64,000 nt of DNA from Nocardioides sp. SYSU D00038 (GTDB taxonomy: Bacteria > Actinomycetota > Actinomycetes > Propionibacteriales > Nocardioidaceae), in assembly GCF_016924665.1 (NCBI RefSeq), contig NZ_JAFFJT010000024.1:1-64000 (forward strand), given 5' to 3'. Below the pieces are notes generated by a model. That model was not told where the DNA came from. It searched no databases and was given only the letters and a program-made list of their open reading frames with translations. Of this stretch, positions 9,131 to 18,175 are shown one piece after another. Position numbers and translations under genes: made by a program. The stretch's first letter is position 1. Every line of letters begins with the position of its first letter.

Positions 9131-10639
9131 GTGCTCGTGCCCGCCCAGCCCCGCCGCCCCGCTCGGGGCGCCACCCGTCGCGGTGCCGGCCTGCTCGCAG
9201 CGGGGCTGGTGCTCGTCCTCGCCGCCTGCGGCTCGCAGCTCGACCCCGACACGATCGCCGGTGCCAACGGCGGCACCGGGGGCTCGCAGGGCGGGCTGGT
9301 CCCGGGCGTCGACCCCGGCACCGGCACCACCGACCCGGGCACCGGCACGGTCGACCCCGGCACCGGCGGCACCGGCACGACGGGCGGCACCGGCACCACC
9401 GGAGGCACCGGCAGCACCGGCGGCAGCGGCGGCTCGTCGGGCGGCTCGGGCGGCAGCACCAGCGGCGGGGGCGACAACGCCGCCGGCGGCGGCACCAAGC
9501 CCGGCAGCTGCGAAGGCTTCAAGAACCAGACCGGCGTGACCGACGACTTCATCACCATCGGCAACGCCTCCGACATCGCCGGACCGGTGCCCGGCCTCTT
9601 CGAGGCCGCACAGGACGCGGTGAAGGCCTACGTCGCCTACTTCAACCAGACCAGCGAGATCTGCGGGCGCAAGCTCAAGCTCAACACCTACGACTCCAAG
9701 ACCGACGCCTCGGCCGACCAGCAGGCCTACACCCGCGGCTGCGACGAGGTCTTCGCGATGGTCGGGTCGCAGTCGGCGTTCGACTCCGGCGGCGCGGCCA
9801 CGGCGCAGGGCTGCGGGCTGCCCGACATCCGCACCGCCTCGGTCACGGTCGAGCGCAGCAACTGCAACACCTGCTTCGGCGCCCAGTCCGTCAAGACCGG
9901 CGAGCACCAGAACGCCGTGGCCGACTTCGTGCTGAAGAACTACAAGAGCTCGGCCCAGAAGGCCGCCTTCCTCTACATCGGCGCCGGCGCCGCCGCGCAG
10001 AACGCCGTCGCCCAGGCGCGGGCGATGGAGAAGCGCGGGATGAAGTTCCCGGTGGTGCAGGCGATCGACGTCGCGGAGTTCAACTACGCGCCGTTCGTGC
10101 AGCAGCTGAAGGACAAGAAGATCGAGGTGGTCTTCTGGACCGGCGCCTACCAGCAGTCGGTGCGGCTGCGGCAGACCATGCAGCAGCAGGGCTACGAGCC
10201 GAAGCTCTACCTGCGCGACCCCACCGACTACATCCCCGAGTACGTGTCGAGCGGTGGCAGCGCCGTCGACGGCACGGTCGTCTTCACCAACTTCGTGCCG
10301 TTCGAGGAGGTCTCGAGCAACAAGGAGCTCAGCCTCTACCTCGGCTGGCTGCAGCAGGTGCGACCCGGCGCCAAGCCCACCTTCATGGGGGTCTTCGCCT
10401 GGTCGGCCGCGCGGCTCTTCGTCGAGAGGGCGATCGCGCTGGGCGGCAAGCTGACGCGGGCCGCGATGGTCGACGCGATCAGGAAGACCGACAAGTGGAC
10501 CGCCAACGGACTGCACTCGCCCCAGCGCGTCGGGCCCAAGCGCACCGGTGACTGCTGGCGGTTCATCAAGCTCCAGGGCGGCAAGTGGAGCCCGGTGGGC
10601 GGCAAGAACTACACCTGCAACGGCACGACCACCGTCTAG
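9131..10639 (+). CDS. Branched-chain-type ABC substrate-binding lipoprotein, copy 1
   Basis: The 502-residue product has a lipoprotein signal ending LAAC (Cys33), then a Gly/Thr/Asp low-complexity tether (about residues 45-120). A type I periplasmic-binding fold of the Liv/Peripla_BP_6 kind follows (VTDDFITIGNASDIAGPVPGLF, then AAQDAVKAYVAYFN). It should capture a ligand outside the membrane for the permease encoded downstream. It is a paralogue of the next gene, sharing CGSQLDPD, DNAAGGGxKPxSC and ICGRKL blocks. GTG 9131 follows GGAGG at 9120-9124. A KstR-like box upstream hints at steroid or lipid control. The ligand is unknown. Confidence 0.88.
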   Translation: MLVPAQPRRPARGATRRGAGLLAAGLVLVLAACGSQLDPDTIAGANGGTGGSQGGLVPGVDPGTGTTDPGTGTVDPGTGGTGTTGGTGTTGGTGSTGGSGGSSGGSGGSTSGGGDNAAGGGTKPGSCEGFKNQTGVTDDFITIGNASDIAGPVPGLFEAAQDAVKAYVAYFNQTSEICGRKLKLNTYDSKTDASADQQAYTRGCDEVFAMVGSQSAFDSGGAATAQGCGLPDIRTASVTVERSNCNTCFGAQSVKTGEHQNAVADFVLKNYKSSAQKAAFLYIGAGAAAQNAVAQARAMEKRGMKFPVVQAIDVAEFNYAPFVQQLKDKKIEVVFWTGAYQQSVRLRQTMQQQGYEPKLYLRDPTDYIPEYVSSGGSAVDGTVVFTNFVPFEEVSSNKELSLYLGWLQQVRPGAKPTFMGVFAWSAARLFVERAIALGGKLTRAAMVDAIRKTDKWTANGLHSPQRVGPKRTGDCWRFIKLQGGKWSPVGGKNYTCNGTTTV

Positions 10640-10697
10640 GGGTTCGGACCGAGGGTGTGGCCCAGATCACGGAGATGTGGTTTGCTCAGGTGATCAA

Positions 10698-10711
10698 TGC
10701 AACGTGTTCTA
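10698..10711. promoter_or_regulatory. KstR-like operator 2 (upstream of second binding protein)
   Basis: TGCAACGTGTTCTA matches the published KstR consensus TnnAACnnGTTnnA at every fixed position and is extended by AGTTTT, as in operator 1. It lies 20 bases before the ATG at 10732. A second operator inside the cluster suggests a separate promoter for the transporter operon. Confidence 0.6.
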
Positions 10712-10731
10712 GTTTTGACCGGAGGCAGGTC

Positions 10732-12222
10732 ATGGGGCGCCTGGCACGACGTGGACGGCTGGTGTCGTCGGTGGGGGGCATCGTTCTCGCGCTGACGCTG
10801 GCGGCCTGCGGCTCGCAGCTCGACCCCGCCGACGTCCGCACCACCGGCGCCGGCACCACCGCCGAGGGCGGCGACGGCCTGCCGGGGGGCGAGGTGCCGG
10901 GGGTCGACCCGGTCACGGGCGCCGACACCGGTTCGGGCACCGGCACGGGCAGCGGCACCGGGACGGGCAGCGGCACCGGGACGGGCAGCGGCTCGGGGTC
11001 CGACTCGGGGTCCGGCTCCGGCAGCGGCGGGGGTGAGCAGGGCGGCGGCGACAACGCCGCGGGCGGCGGGGTGAAGCCGGCGAGCTGCGACGGCTTCGCG
11101 GACGGGCAGCCCGGCATCAGCAAGGACAAGATCGTCATCGCCAACGTCTCCGACATCTCCGGCCCGGTGCCGGGCATCTTCGAGTCGGCCCAGCAGGCGA
11201 CCCGCGCCTACGCGGCGTACTTCAACGCCAGCAGCGACATCTGCGGCCGCAAGCTGGAGGTGCAGCTCCTCGACTCGCGGGCCGACGCCGGCGCCGACCA
11301 GCAGGCCTACAGCAAGGCCTGCGCCGACGCCTTCGCCGCGGTCGGCTCGATGTCGGCCTTCGACTCCGGCGGCGCCCGGACGGCGTCCGGCTGCGGCCTG
11401 CCGGACCTCCGGTCCACCTCGGTCAACCCCGAGCGGGCGCAGTGCTCGACCTGCTTCAGCACCCAGGCGGTCAACAACAGCCTGGTCCCGAAGGTGGTGC
11501 CCGACTACTTCACCAAGAACTACAAGGACGCCACCCAGCACGCCGCGCTCTTCTACATCAAGGCCGGCGCGTCGCCGCCCAACGCCGAGCGGTTCCGCAC
11601 CGCCTGGACCAAGGCCGGCTGGAAGATCGACATCTTCCAGGGCATCGACGTCTCGGAGTTCAACTTCGCGCCCTTCGTGCAGCAGATGAAGGAGAAGGGC
11701 ATCAAGCTGGTGACCTACCTCGGTCCCTACCAGAACACCGTCAAGTTCCAGCAGGCGATGCAGCAGCAGAGCTTCAAGCCCGAGGTCTACTTCCAGGACG
11801 CCACGATCTACGACGCCGGCTACGTCGAGCAGGCCGGCAGCCTCGGCAACGGCACGTTCGTCTACTCCTCCACCGACCTGTTCGACAACGCCGGCAACAA
11901 GGAGATGGCGCTCTACCGGTCCTGGCTCAACCAGGTGAAGCCCGGGGCGGTGCCGAACTACTACGGCCTCTACGCGTGGTCGGCGGCGCGGCTCTTCGTC
12001 GAGACCGCGCTGAAGCTCGGTGGCAAGCTCAACCGCGCCGCCATGGTCAACGCCCTCAAGGGCGTGAAGGGCTGGACGAGCAACGGTCTGCACGTCCCCC
12101 AGCAGGTGGGGGCGAAGACGACCTACAACTGCGCGGCGATCATCCGCCTCAACAACGGCAAGTGGTCCAAGGTCTCCCCGGGCGGCTACATGTGCGGTCA
12201 ACTCATCAACGCAGGAGGCTGA
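10732..12222 (+). CDS. Branched-chain-type ABC substrate-binding lipoprotein, copy 2
   Basis: The 496-residue product has a lipobox LAAC (Cys26), a Gly/Ser/Thr tether of about 70 residues built from repeated GTGSGT units, and a Peripla_BP_6 receptor domain (DKIVIANVSDISGPVPGIFE, FNASSDICGRKLEVQLLDSR, GLYAWSAARLFVETALKLGG). It is clearly a paralogue of copy 1, but the tethers differ. Copy 2 lies one base before the fused permease gene, so it is probably the main receptor of that transporter. ATG 10732 follows GGAGG at 10721-10725 and a KstR-like box. The ligand is unknown. Confidence 0.9.
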   Translation: MGRLARRGRLVSSVGGIVLALTLAACGSQLDPADVRTTGAGTTAEGGDGLPGGEVPGVDPVTGADTGSGTGTGSGTGTGSGTGTGSGSGSDSGSGSGSGGGEQGGGDNAAGGGVKPASCDGFADGQPGISKDKIVIANVSDISGPVPGIFESAQQATRAYAAYFNASSDICGRKLEVQLLDSRADAGADQQAYSKACADAFAAVGSMSAFDSGGARTASGCGLPDLRSTSVNPERAQCSTCFSTQAVNNSLVPKVVPDYFTKNYKDATQHAALFYIKAGASPPNAERFRTAWTKAGWKIDIFQGIDVSEFNFAPFVQQMKEKGIKLVTYLGPYQNTVKFQQAMQQQSFKPEVYFQDATIYDAGYVEQAGSLGNGTFVYSSTDLFDNAGNKEMALYRSWLNQVKPGAVPNYYGLYAWSAARLFVETALKLGGKLNRAAMVNALKGVKGWTSNGLHVPQQVGAKTTYNCAAIIRLNNGKWSKVSPGGYMCGQLINAGG

Positions 12223-12223
12223 C

Positions 12224-14251
12224 GTGTTCGACCTGGGCAAGTTCCTGGCGTTCACCATCCCCGGCCTGTTCTCGGGGGCGGCGTACGCCATCGCCGCCAG
12301 CGGCCTCGTCCTGACCTACTCGACCACCCGGGTGTTCAACATCGCCCACGGTGCGTTCGGGATGGTCTTCTCGTTCTTCTTCTGGGACTTCAGCGTCCGC
12401 CAGGGCATCAACGAGTGGCTCTCCCTGGCCCTCGTCGTGCTCGTGGTGGCACCCGCGGTGGGCTGGGCGATCCAGCGCTTCATCGCGCGGGGTCTCGGCG
12501 AGGGACCGGTCAGCGTCTCGCTGGTCGTCACCGTCGGCCTGCTGGTCGGGTGCATCGGGTTCGCGACCCAGGTCTACAAGCCCGAGGCGCGCACGGTGCC
12601 GCCGTTCTTCGCCGACTCGAAGCCGATCGAGATCGGCGAGGCCTCGGTGACCTACCACCAGCTGATCACGATCCTGGCCTCGGTCGCGGTGGCCGCCGGC
12701 CTCTACGTGCTGCTCAACCGCACCCGGATCGGCACCGCGATGCGGGCCTCGGTCGACAACCCCGACCTGCTCAAGCTCTTCGGTGGCAAGCCCGACCAGG
12801 TGGCCGCGCTCGCCTGGGCGATCGGCATGTCGCTGGCCGCCCTCGGCGGCATCCTGCTGGTCTCGGTGGTCGGTCTCGACTACTACGCGCTGACGCTGCT
12901 GGTGGTCAACGCCTACGCCGCTGCGATGCTCGGCCGGCTCAAGAGCCTGCCGCTGACCTTCGCCGGCGGGATGGGCCTGGGCCTGCTGTCGTCGTACGCC
13001 GTGGGCTACTTGCCCACCGACGGCGTGCTCAGCAAGGTGGGCGGCATCGTGCCCGCCCTGTTCCTCTTCGTCGTGATGATCGCTATGCCCCAGGCCCAGC
13101 TGCGCATCGGCCAGGTCAAGGGCATGGTCTCGGCGCCGCTGCCGTCGTTCGAGAAGGCCGCGGGGTCCGGCCTCGGCCTGCTGGTCCTCACCGCACTGCT
13201 CGCCGGCGCCTTCTCGGAGGCCAACCTGCTGCTGGTCGGCACCGCCGCGACCTACGCGATGGTGATGCTGAGCCTGGTGCTGCTCACCGGCTACGGCGGC
13301 CACGTGTCGCTGGCCCAGTTCACCTTCGCGGGCGTCGGCGCGCTCGCCTACGCCAAGCTCGACCAGCCCAACCTGGTCGGCCTGGTGCTGGCCGGGCTGG
13401 TGGCCGCCGGGGTCGGCGCCCTGGTCGCGCTCCCGGTGCTGCGGCTCACCGGCCTCTACCTCGCCCTGGCCACGCTGGCGTTCGCCAACATCATGGACAA
13501 GCTGGTCTTCCAGGACGAGCGGGCGTTCGGGTTCAACGGCGCCCTCACCGCCGAGCGCCTCTCGCTGCTCGGCCTCGACATCTCCACCACCGGCAAGTAC
13601 GTCGTGGTGATGGTGCTGTTCTTCGTGGTGATGGGCTGGGGCCTGCTCGCGCTGCGCCGCGGCTCGCTCGGCCGGATCCTGATCGCGATGCGCGACAGCC
13701 CGGCCGCCTGCGGCACCCTCGGCCTCGACATGCGGTGGTTCCGGGTGGGGCTGTTCGCGATGTCGGCCGGCATTGCGGGCGTGGCCGGCGGCCTGTTCGC
13801 CGGGCTCCGCGGCACCATCGGCGCCTCGGACTTCCAGTTCTTCAACAGCCTGCCGCTGCTGCTGCTCGCGGTGGTCTTCGGCGTCACCTCGGTGAGCGGG
13901 GCGCTGCTGGGCGGGGTGGGCCTGATGCTGCTCAACAACAACCCCGACCTGGCCCCGATCATCTTCGTGATCATCGGCTTCGGCGCGGTGCTGCTGGCCA
14001 AGGACCCCAACGGCCTGGCCAACCAGCTGTTCCGGGTCGGCCGGCTGCTCGCGGACCGGTTCGGTCCCCGGATCATGGCCAGCCTGCCGGCGCTGCCGAG
14101 CAGCGGCCGGGCCGACGGCCTGGATCCGACCGCCGGTTCCGCGTCACGGGACGACGACTCGCTCGTTGATGTGACAGGGGACACGTCCGCGGCACCAGGC
14201 CGGGGACCCGACGTGGAGGAGGTGGCGACACATGTCGCTCCTCGAGGTTGA
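12224..14251 (+). CDS. Fused LivH-LivM ABC permease
   Basis: The 675-residue membrane protein joins both permease subunits of a branched-chain (Liv/HAAT) importer. The N-terminal half (about 1-290) is LivH-like (GLVLTYSTTRVFNIAHGAFG, RIGTAMRASVDNPDLLKLFG). After a short linker the second half (about 310-600) is LivM-like (GYGGHVSLAQFTFAGVGAL, LRLTGLYLALATLAFANIMD, IAMRDSPAACGTLGLDM). The C-terminal 70 residues are a charged cytoplasmic tail. Such fusions are known in actinobacteria. GTG 12224 follows AGGAGG. The gene overlaps the next ATPase gene by 20 bases. Confidence 0.93.
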   Translation: MFDLGKFLAFTIPGLFSGAAYAIAASGLVLTYSTTRVFNIAHGAFGMVFSFFFWDFSVRQGINEWLSLALVVLVVAPAVGWAIQRFIARGLGEGPVSVSLVVTVGLLVGCIGFATQVYKPEARTVPPFFADSKPIEIGEASVTYHQLITILASVAVAAGLYVLLNRTRIGTAMRASVDNPDLLKLFGGKPDQVAALAWAIGMSLAALGGILLVSVVGLDYYALTLLVVNAYAAAMLGRLKSLPLTFAGGMGLGLLSSYAVGYLPTDGVLSKVGGIVPALFLFVVMIAMPQAQLRIGQVKGMVSAPLPSFEKAAGSGLGLLVLTALLAGAFSEANLLLVGTAATYAMVMLSLVLLTGYGGHVSLAQFTFAGVGALAYAKLDQPNLVGLVLAGLVAAGVGALVALPVLRLTGLYLALATLAFANIMDKLVFQDERAFGFNGALTAERLSLLGLDISTTGKYVVVMVLFFVVMGWGLLALRRGSLGRILIAMRDSPAACGTLGLDMRWFRVGLFAMSAGIAGVAGGLFAGLRGTIGASDFQFFNSLPLLLLAVVFGVTSVSGALLGGVGLMLLNNNPDLAPIIFVIIGFGAVLLAKDPNGLANQLFRVGRLLADRFGPRIMASLPALPSSGRADGLDPTAGSASRDDDSLVDVTGDTSAAPGRGPDVEEVATHVAPRG

Positions 14252-15080
14252 CCACGTCGTCGTGCAGTTCGGCGGCGTCACCGCCGTCAACGAGGCCTGC
14301 TTCACGGCCGAGGAGGGCCGGGTGACCGGCCTGATCGGCCCCAACGGCGCCGGCAAGACCACGTGCTTCAACGTGATCAGCGGACTGCAGAAGCCCACTC
14401 GCGGCAAGGTGCGGTTCGACGGCCGCAACGTCTCCAGCATGCCGGTGCACCGGCGCTCCAAGCGCGGTATCGGCCGCACCTTCCAGCGCCTCGAGGCGTT
14501 CGGCTCGTTGACCGTGCGCGAGAACGTCCGGGTGGCGCACGACATCGCCCAGGGCGTGCTCGGGCTGGTGCGGCCCAGCAAGGGCGACGTCGACGCGCTG
14601 CTCGAGCGGGTCGGCATCACGGCGTACGCCGACGAGCGCGCCGACTCGATCCCCACCGGCACCGCCCGGCTGCTCGAGCTGGCCCGCTGCCTGGCCGGGG
14701 ACCCCAAGCTGCTGCTGCTCGACGAGCCGTCCTCGGGCCTCGACGAGACCGAGACCGACGTCTTCGGCGACCTCCTCAAGGAGCTCGCCGCCGAGGGGCG
14801 CGCGATCCTGATGGTCGAGCACGACATGGACCTGGTGATGAGCGTCTGCGACGAGATCCACGTGCTCGACTTCGGCTCGGTGATCGCCTCCGGCGGCCCG
14901 CAGCTGGTGCGCAACGACCCGGCCGTGCAGAAGGCCTACCTGGGCTACTCCGACCTCGACGACGACGTCCACCACGGAGCGTCCGGGTCGTCGGCCGAGC
15001 AGACCCACGTCGACCTGCCGGCGGTCGAGCAGACCCAGCAGGTGCCGATGGTGCCCACGAGCGGGGAGGCCCGGCCATGA
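14232..15080 (+). CDS. Liv-type ABC transporter ATPase (LivG-like)
   Basis: The 282-residue ATPase has Walker A GPNGAGKTT (about residues 36-44), a Q-loop around RTFQRLEAFGSLTV, Walker B LLLLDEPSSGLDE and the switch histidine in LMVEHDMDLVMSV. The ABC signature is unusual: the LSGGQ position reads IPTGTARLLELAR, so Ser-Gly-Gly is replaced. A hydrophilic C-terminal tail of about 35 residues follows the domain. ATG 14232 has a GGAGGAGG ribosome site inside the end of the permease gene. It should pair with LivF to drive import. Confidence 0.92.
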   Translation: MSLLEVDHVVVQFGGVTAVNEACFTAEEGRVTGLIGPNGAGKTTCFNVISGLQKPTRGKVRFDGRNVSSMPVHRRSKRGIGRTFQRLEAFGSLTVRENVRVAHDIAQGVLGLVRPSKGDVDALLERVGITAYADERADSIPTGTARLLELARCLAGDPKLLLLDEPSSGLDETETDVFGDLLKELAAEGRAILMVEHDMDLVMSVCDEIHVLDFGSVIASGGPQLVRNDPAVQKAYLGYSDLDDDVHHGASGSSAEQTHVDLPAVEQTQQVPMVPTSGEARP

Positions 15081-15787
15081 GCGGGGTCCCGATCCTGGAG
15101 GTCTGCGACGTGCACGCCGCCTACGGGCGGATCGAGGTGCTGCGCGGCGTCGACCTGACCATCCCCAAGGGGGCGGTGATGGCGCTGCTCGGGCCCAACG
15201 GCGCCGGCAAGTCCACGCTGACCAAGATCATCTCCGGGCAGAAGAAGCCGACCTCGGGCGACGTCCACCTCGGCGGGGTCAACGTCCACGGCGCCGGTGC
15301 CGAGGACCTCGCCCGGGTCGGGCTGTGCACGATCCCCGAGGGCCGCTCGGTCTTCCCCAACCTCACGGTCGAGGAGAACCTCCAGCTGATGTCCTACGCC
15401 GGGGTCTCGGCCGAGGCGGTCAAGGAGACGGCGTTCGCCTACTTCCCGCGGCTCTCCGAGCGCCGCCACCAGCTGGCCGGCACCATGTCGGGCGGTGAGC
15501 AGCAGATGCTCGCGATGTCGCGGGCGCTGACCTCCGACCCCGCGCTGCTGATCCTCGACGAGCTCTCGATGGGCCTCGCCCCGCTGATCGTCGACGAGCT
15601 CTACGACACCGTGGCCCGGATCGCCGAGTCGGGTGTCTCGATCCTCTGCATCGAGCAGTTCGCCCGCACCGCGCTGCGGGTCTCCGACTACGCGGCCGTG
15701 ATGACGGGTGGCCGGGTCGTCGCCACCGGTGAGCCGGAGGAAGTGATGGAAACCATGTCCGACGTGATCCTGGGAGGTGCCGCATGA
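15077..15787 (+). CDS. Liv-type ABC transporter ATPase (LivF-like)
   Basis: This 236-residue ATPase has Walker A GPNGAGKST (about 39-47), Q-loop segment TIPEGRSVFPNLTVEENL, the canonical signature MSGGEQQMLAMSRAL, Walker B LLILDELSMGLAP and a terminal switch in LCIEQFA. Length and the EGRSVFPNLTVEEN block are typical of LivF. It overlaps the LivG gene and the following gene by four bases each (ATGA), so translation of the operon is coupled. Confidence 0.94.
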   Translation: MSGVPILEVCDVHAAYGRIEVLRGVDLTIPKGAVMALLGPNGAGKSTLTKIISGQKKPTSGDVHLGGVNVHGAGAEDLARVGLCTIPEGRSVFPNLTVEENLQLMSYAGVSAEAVKETAFAYFPRLSERRHQLAGTMSGGEQQMLAMSRALTSDPALLILDELSMGLAPLIVDELYDTVARIAESGVSILCIEQFARTALRVSDYAAVMTGGRVVATGEPEEVMETMSDVILGGAA

Positions 15788-17571
15788 GGCGCCCTGACCA
15801 CTCTCTCGTGCGCCCCCTCGCGCGCCCCCTCGCGCGCCCCCTCGCGCGCACCGCGCCCGTCCTCGCCGCCGGCCTGCTGGCCTCGGTGCTGCCGTTCGCG
15901 GCCGCCGGCCCGGCCGTCGCCGACGAGGAGGCCGCGGCCTCGACGTACGCCGGCTACAGCGGCGCCGCGACCTCCGCCCCGGTCAAGGTGGAGATCTACG
16001 AGCCGACGATCCCGATCCCGGCGAACCCGCAGCTGGAGCTGATGTTCGGCTACTCCCGGGTGACGGCCGACAGCTCGAGCACCAAGGGTCGGGCCTCGTG
16101 GATGTGGCCCGGCGACCCGGTGGGCGAGGGCCTCAAGACCTTCATCGAGCAGCTCGGGCTCCCGGCCGCGCTCGGCCAGTTCGGCTACCCCGTGCAGGTC
16201 AACTCCGCCTTCCCCGCCGGTCCCGAGAAGGACGACCAGGAGTACCTCCCGGGCATGGTGATGCGCACCGAGTCGGGTGAGGGGAGGACGGTGGCCTCCA
16301 CCGGCTTCTCGCCCGACAGCGACGTCCCGCCCTCCGACGAGGAGGTCGCGGGCCCGGGCGCTGCCGCCGGCGGCGGCAACCCCGTGCAGCAGCTGCTCGA
16401 CGGGCTCGGCCTCGGCGGCGCCGCGGGTGGGAAGGACAAGCCGGCCGGCTCGGCCTCCGGTCCCGCGGCCAACCCCGTGACCAACCCGGTGACCAACCCG
16501 GTGACCAACCTGGTCGGCCAGGTGCTCGGCGGCCTCTCCGGCCAGGCCGCTGCCAAGGCCGAGGGTCCGGGCGTGCCGCTGCCGATGGGTGCCCTCGTCG
16601 ACCTCAACGGCTACGTGTCGACGTCGAAGTCGGTCAACGACGGGAAGTCGGTCACCACCTCGTCCCGCGCGATGGTGGGTGACCTCCGGCTGCTCGCCGG
16701 CATCGTGACCCTGAGCGGCTTCGACTCCACCGCGGTCGCGACCAGCGACGGCGAGAAGGCGACCGGGTCGGGCAAGGCGTCGTACGGCACGATGACGATC
16801 GCGGGCCAGAAGTTCCGCTTCGGCCCCGACGGCGTCGAGTTCGCCGGCAAGCCGGCCCCGATCCCGGGGCTGCCCGACGCCCCGCTCAAGGCGCTGGAGA
16901 AGCTCGGGCTGAAGATCACCCAGCCCAAGCCGGTCTACGAGGTCGACGGCGCCAAGGCCACCAGCACCGTGGCGGGCCTGGTCATCGACCTCGACACCGC
17001 GCCGCTGACCAAGCTGCTCAACACCCAGATGCTCAACCAGATCCTGGCGCCGATCGTCAAGCAGCTGCCCAACGACCTCGGCCCGATCAAGTCGGCCCTC
17101 GGCGCGCTGGGCAACCTGGCCCCGCGGATCGTGATCACGGTCGGCGGCGCCAAGGCCTCGGTCGAGACCGTCGACGCGCTGCCGATGCCCGAGACCCCGA
17201 CCACCGACCCCGGGACGCCCGGCGGCGACGGCGGCGACGGCGGCGAGGGCGACGGCGGCACCGGCGGCGGTGGTGCCGGCAGCGGCACCGGCACCTCCGG
17301 CAGCCTGCCCCCGGCCAGTGGTGGCATCGACGGCGGCACCGGCACCGCGGGAGGTGACACCGGCGTCTCCGAGGACGTCACCCCGGTGGCGGCCAGCCCG
17401 GGCCTGCCCGAGCTGTTCTCGATCCCCGGTGCGCTGCTGTTCGGCGGGATCGCCGGCGCGGCGCTCGTGGGCAGCTACGTGAGACGGATGGGCCTGCTCG
17501 CCCTCGGCGCCGGCGGCGCCTGTCCCCACGGCCTCGACAGCGGCCTCCCCGACCTCCGAAAGGTGGACTGA
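15784..17571 (+). CDS. Secreted surface protein of the transporter operon, unknown function
   Basis: The 595-residue protein has a signal peptide (basic start with three LARP-type repeats, then hydrophobic about 23-45, cleavage near PAVADEE). A long extracellular region carries a VTNP repeat (about 230-241) and a beta-rich part (GYVSTSKSVNDGKSVTTSSR, LSGFDSTAVATSDGEKATGS). A Gly/Thr/Pro spacer of about 70 residues and a C-terminal membrane helix (LPELFSIPGALLFGGIAGAAL) with a basic stop follow. This suggests a membrane-anchored surface protein. I recognise no enzyme domain. Its start overlaps LivF, so it may be an accessory of the importer. Confidence 0.8.
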   Translation: MRRPDHSLVRPLARPLARPLARTAPVLAAGLLASVLPFAAAGPAVADEEAAASTYAGYSGAATSAPVKVEIYEPTIPIPANPQLELMFGYSRVTADSSSTKGRASWMWPGDPVGEGLKTFIEQLGLPAALGQFGYPVQVNSAFPAGPEKDDQEYLPGMVMRTESGEGRTVASTGFSPDSDVPPSDEEVAGPGAAAGGGNPVQQLLDGLGLGGAAGGKDKPAGSASGPAANPVTNPVTNPVTNLVGQVLGGLSGQAAAKAEGPGVPLPMGALVDLNGYVSTSKSVNDGKSVTTSSRAMVGDLRLLAGIVTLSGFDSTAVATSDGEKATGSGKASYGTMTIAGQKFRFGPDGVEFAGKPAPIPGLPDAPLKALEKLGLKITQPKPVYEVDGAKATSTVAGLVIDLDTAPLTKLLNTQMLNQILAPIVKQLPNDLGPIKSALGALGNLAPRIVITVGGAKASVETVDALPMPETPTTDPGTPGGDGGDGGEGDGGTGGGGAGSGTGTSGSLPPASGGIDGGTGTAGGDTGVSEDVTPVAASPGLPELFSIPGALLFGGIAGAALVGSYVRRMGLLALGAGGACPHGLDSGLPDLRKVD

Positions 17572-18131
17572 TGACCAGCGTCCCCACCACTCCCGCCAGC
17601 GGCAGCCGGATGGGCGCGGGCACCGCGTCGCTGCCGCGTGCCGGTCGCTCCTCGGGCGCGGCCCCCCTGAAGAACAACCACTACCAGCTGCTCCAGGTGG
17701 TGCTGTTCTGGGCCGGCGCGGTGCTGCTGCCGCTCGGGTTGGTCGTCATCGTGCTCGGCTGGTACGGCGCCGCGAACACGCCGTACCAGTACGACCAGCT
17801 GTCCTACCTGGTCTCCGGCGGCCTGCTCGGCCTCGGCCTGACCTTCGTCGGTGGCTTCCTCTACTTCGGGGCCTGGCTGGCCCGGATCGCCGCCGACCAG
17901 CGCGAGTCGTCGAAGCGCCTGGCCGACACCCTGCTGGTGCTCGCCGACGTGACCTCGCGGGCCGCGGCGCTGAGCGACCAGGGCGTCGACACCGACGCCC
18001 TGCCGGTGACCGCGGGCGGTGGCACCACGGTGCACCGCCGCGACTGCTCGCTCATCGCCCACCGCGACGACCTCGCCCCCGCCGGCGCCGACCGCGCCGG
18101 CCTCACCCCCTGCCGGGTCTGCCGCCCCTGA
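17571..18131 (+). CDS. Small membrane protein with C-terminal metal-binding-like motif
   Basis: The 186-residue protein has two membrane helices (about residues 40-65 and 80-103). The cytoplasmic C-terminus carries VHRRDCSLIAHRDDL, then GLTPCRVC. The His, Cys and CxxC spacing resembles the small Ada-type or metal-binding motif found at the ends of many actinobacterial membrane proteins. It overlaps the surface-protein gene by one base (TGATG) and ends the transporter operon. Function is unknown; a coupling or regulatory role in the importer is only an inference. Confidence 0.75.
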   Translation: MTSVPTTPASGSRMGAGTASLPRAGRSSGAAPLKNNHYQLLQVVLFWAGAVLLPLGLVVIVLGWYGAANTPYQYDQLSYLVSGGLLGLGLTFVGGFLYFGAWLARIAADQRESSKRLADTLLVLADVTSRAAALSDQGVDTDALPVTAGGGTTVHRRDCSLIAHRDDLAPAGADRAGLTPCRVCRP

Positions 18132-18175
18132 TCCGTCCCCGCCGAGTCGTGGGGTCGGGCACGCCGGGAAAGACG

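Noticed and set aside
7472..10516. A reverse-strand open frame of over 1000 codons
   Set aside because: It runs antisense to the metallophosphoesterase and first binding-protein genes, which have clear domains. Its translation is low-complexity and is a by-product of high GC codon use.
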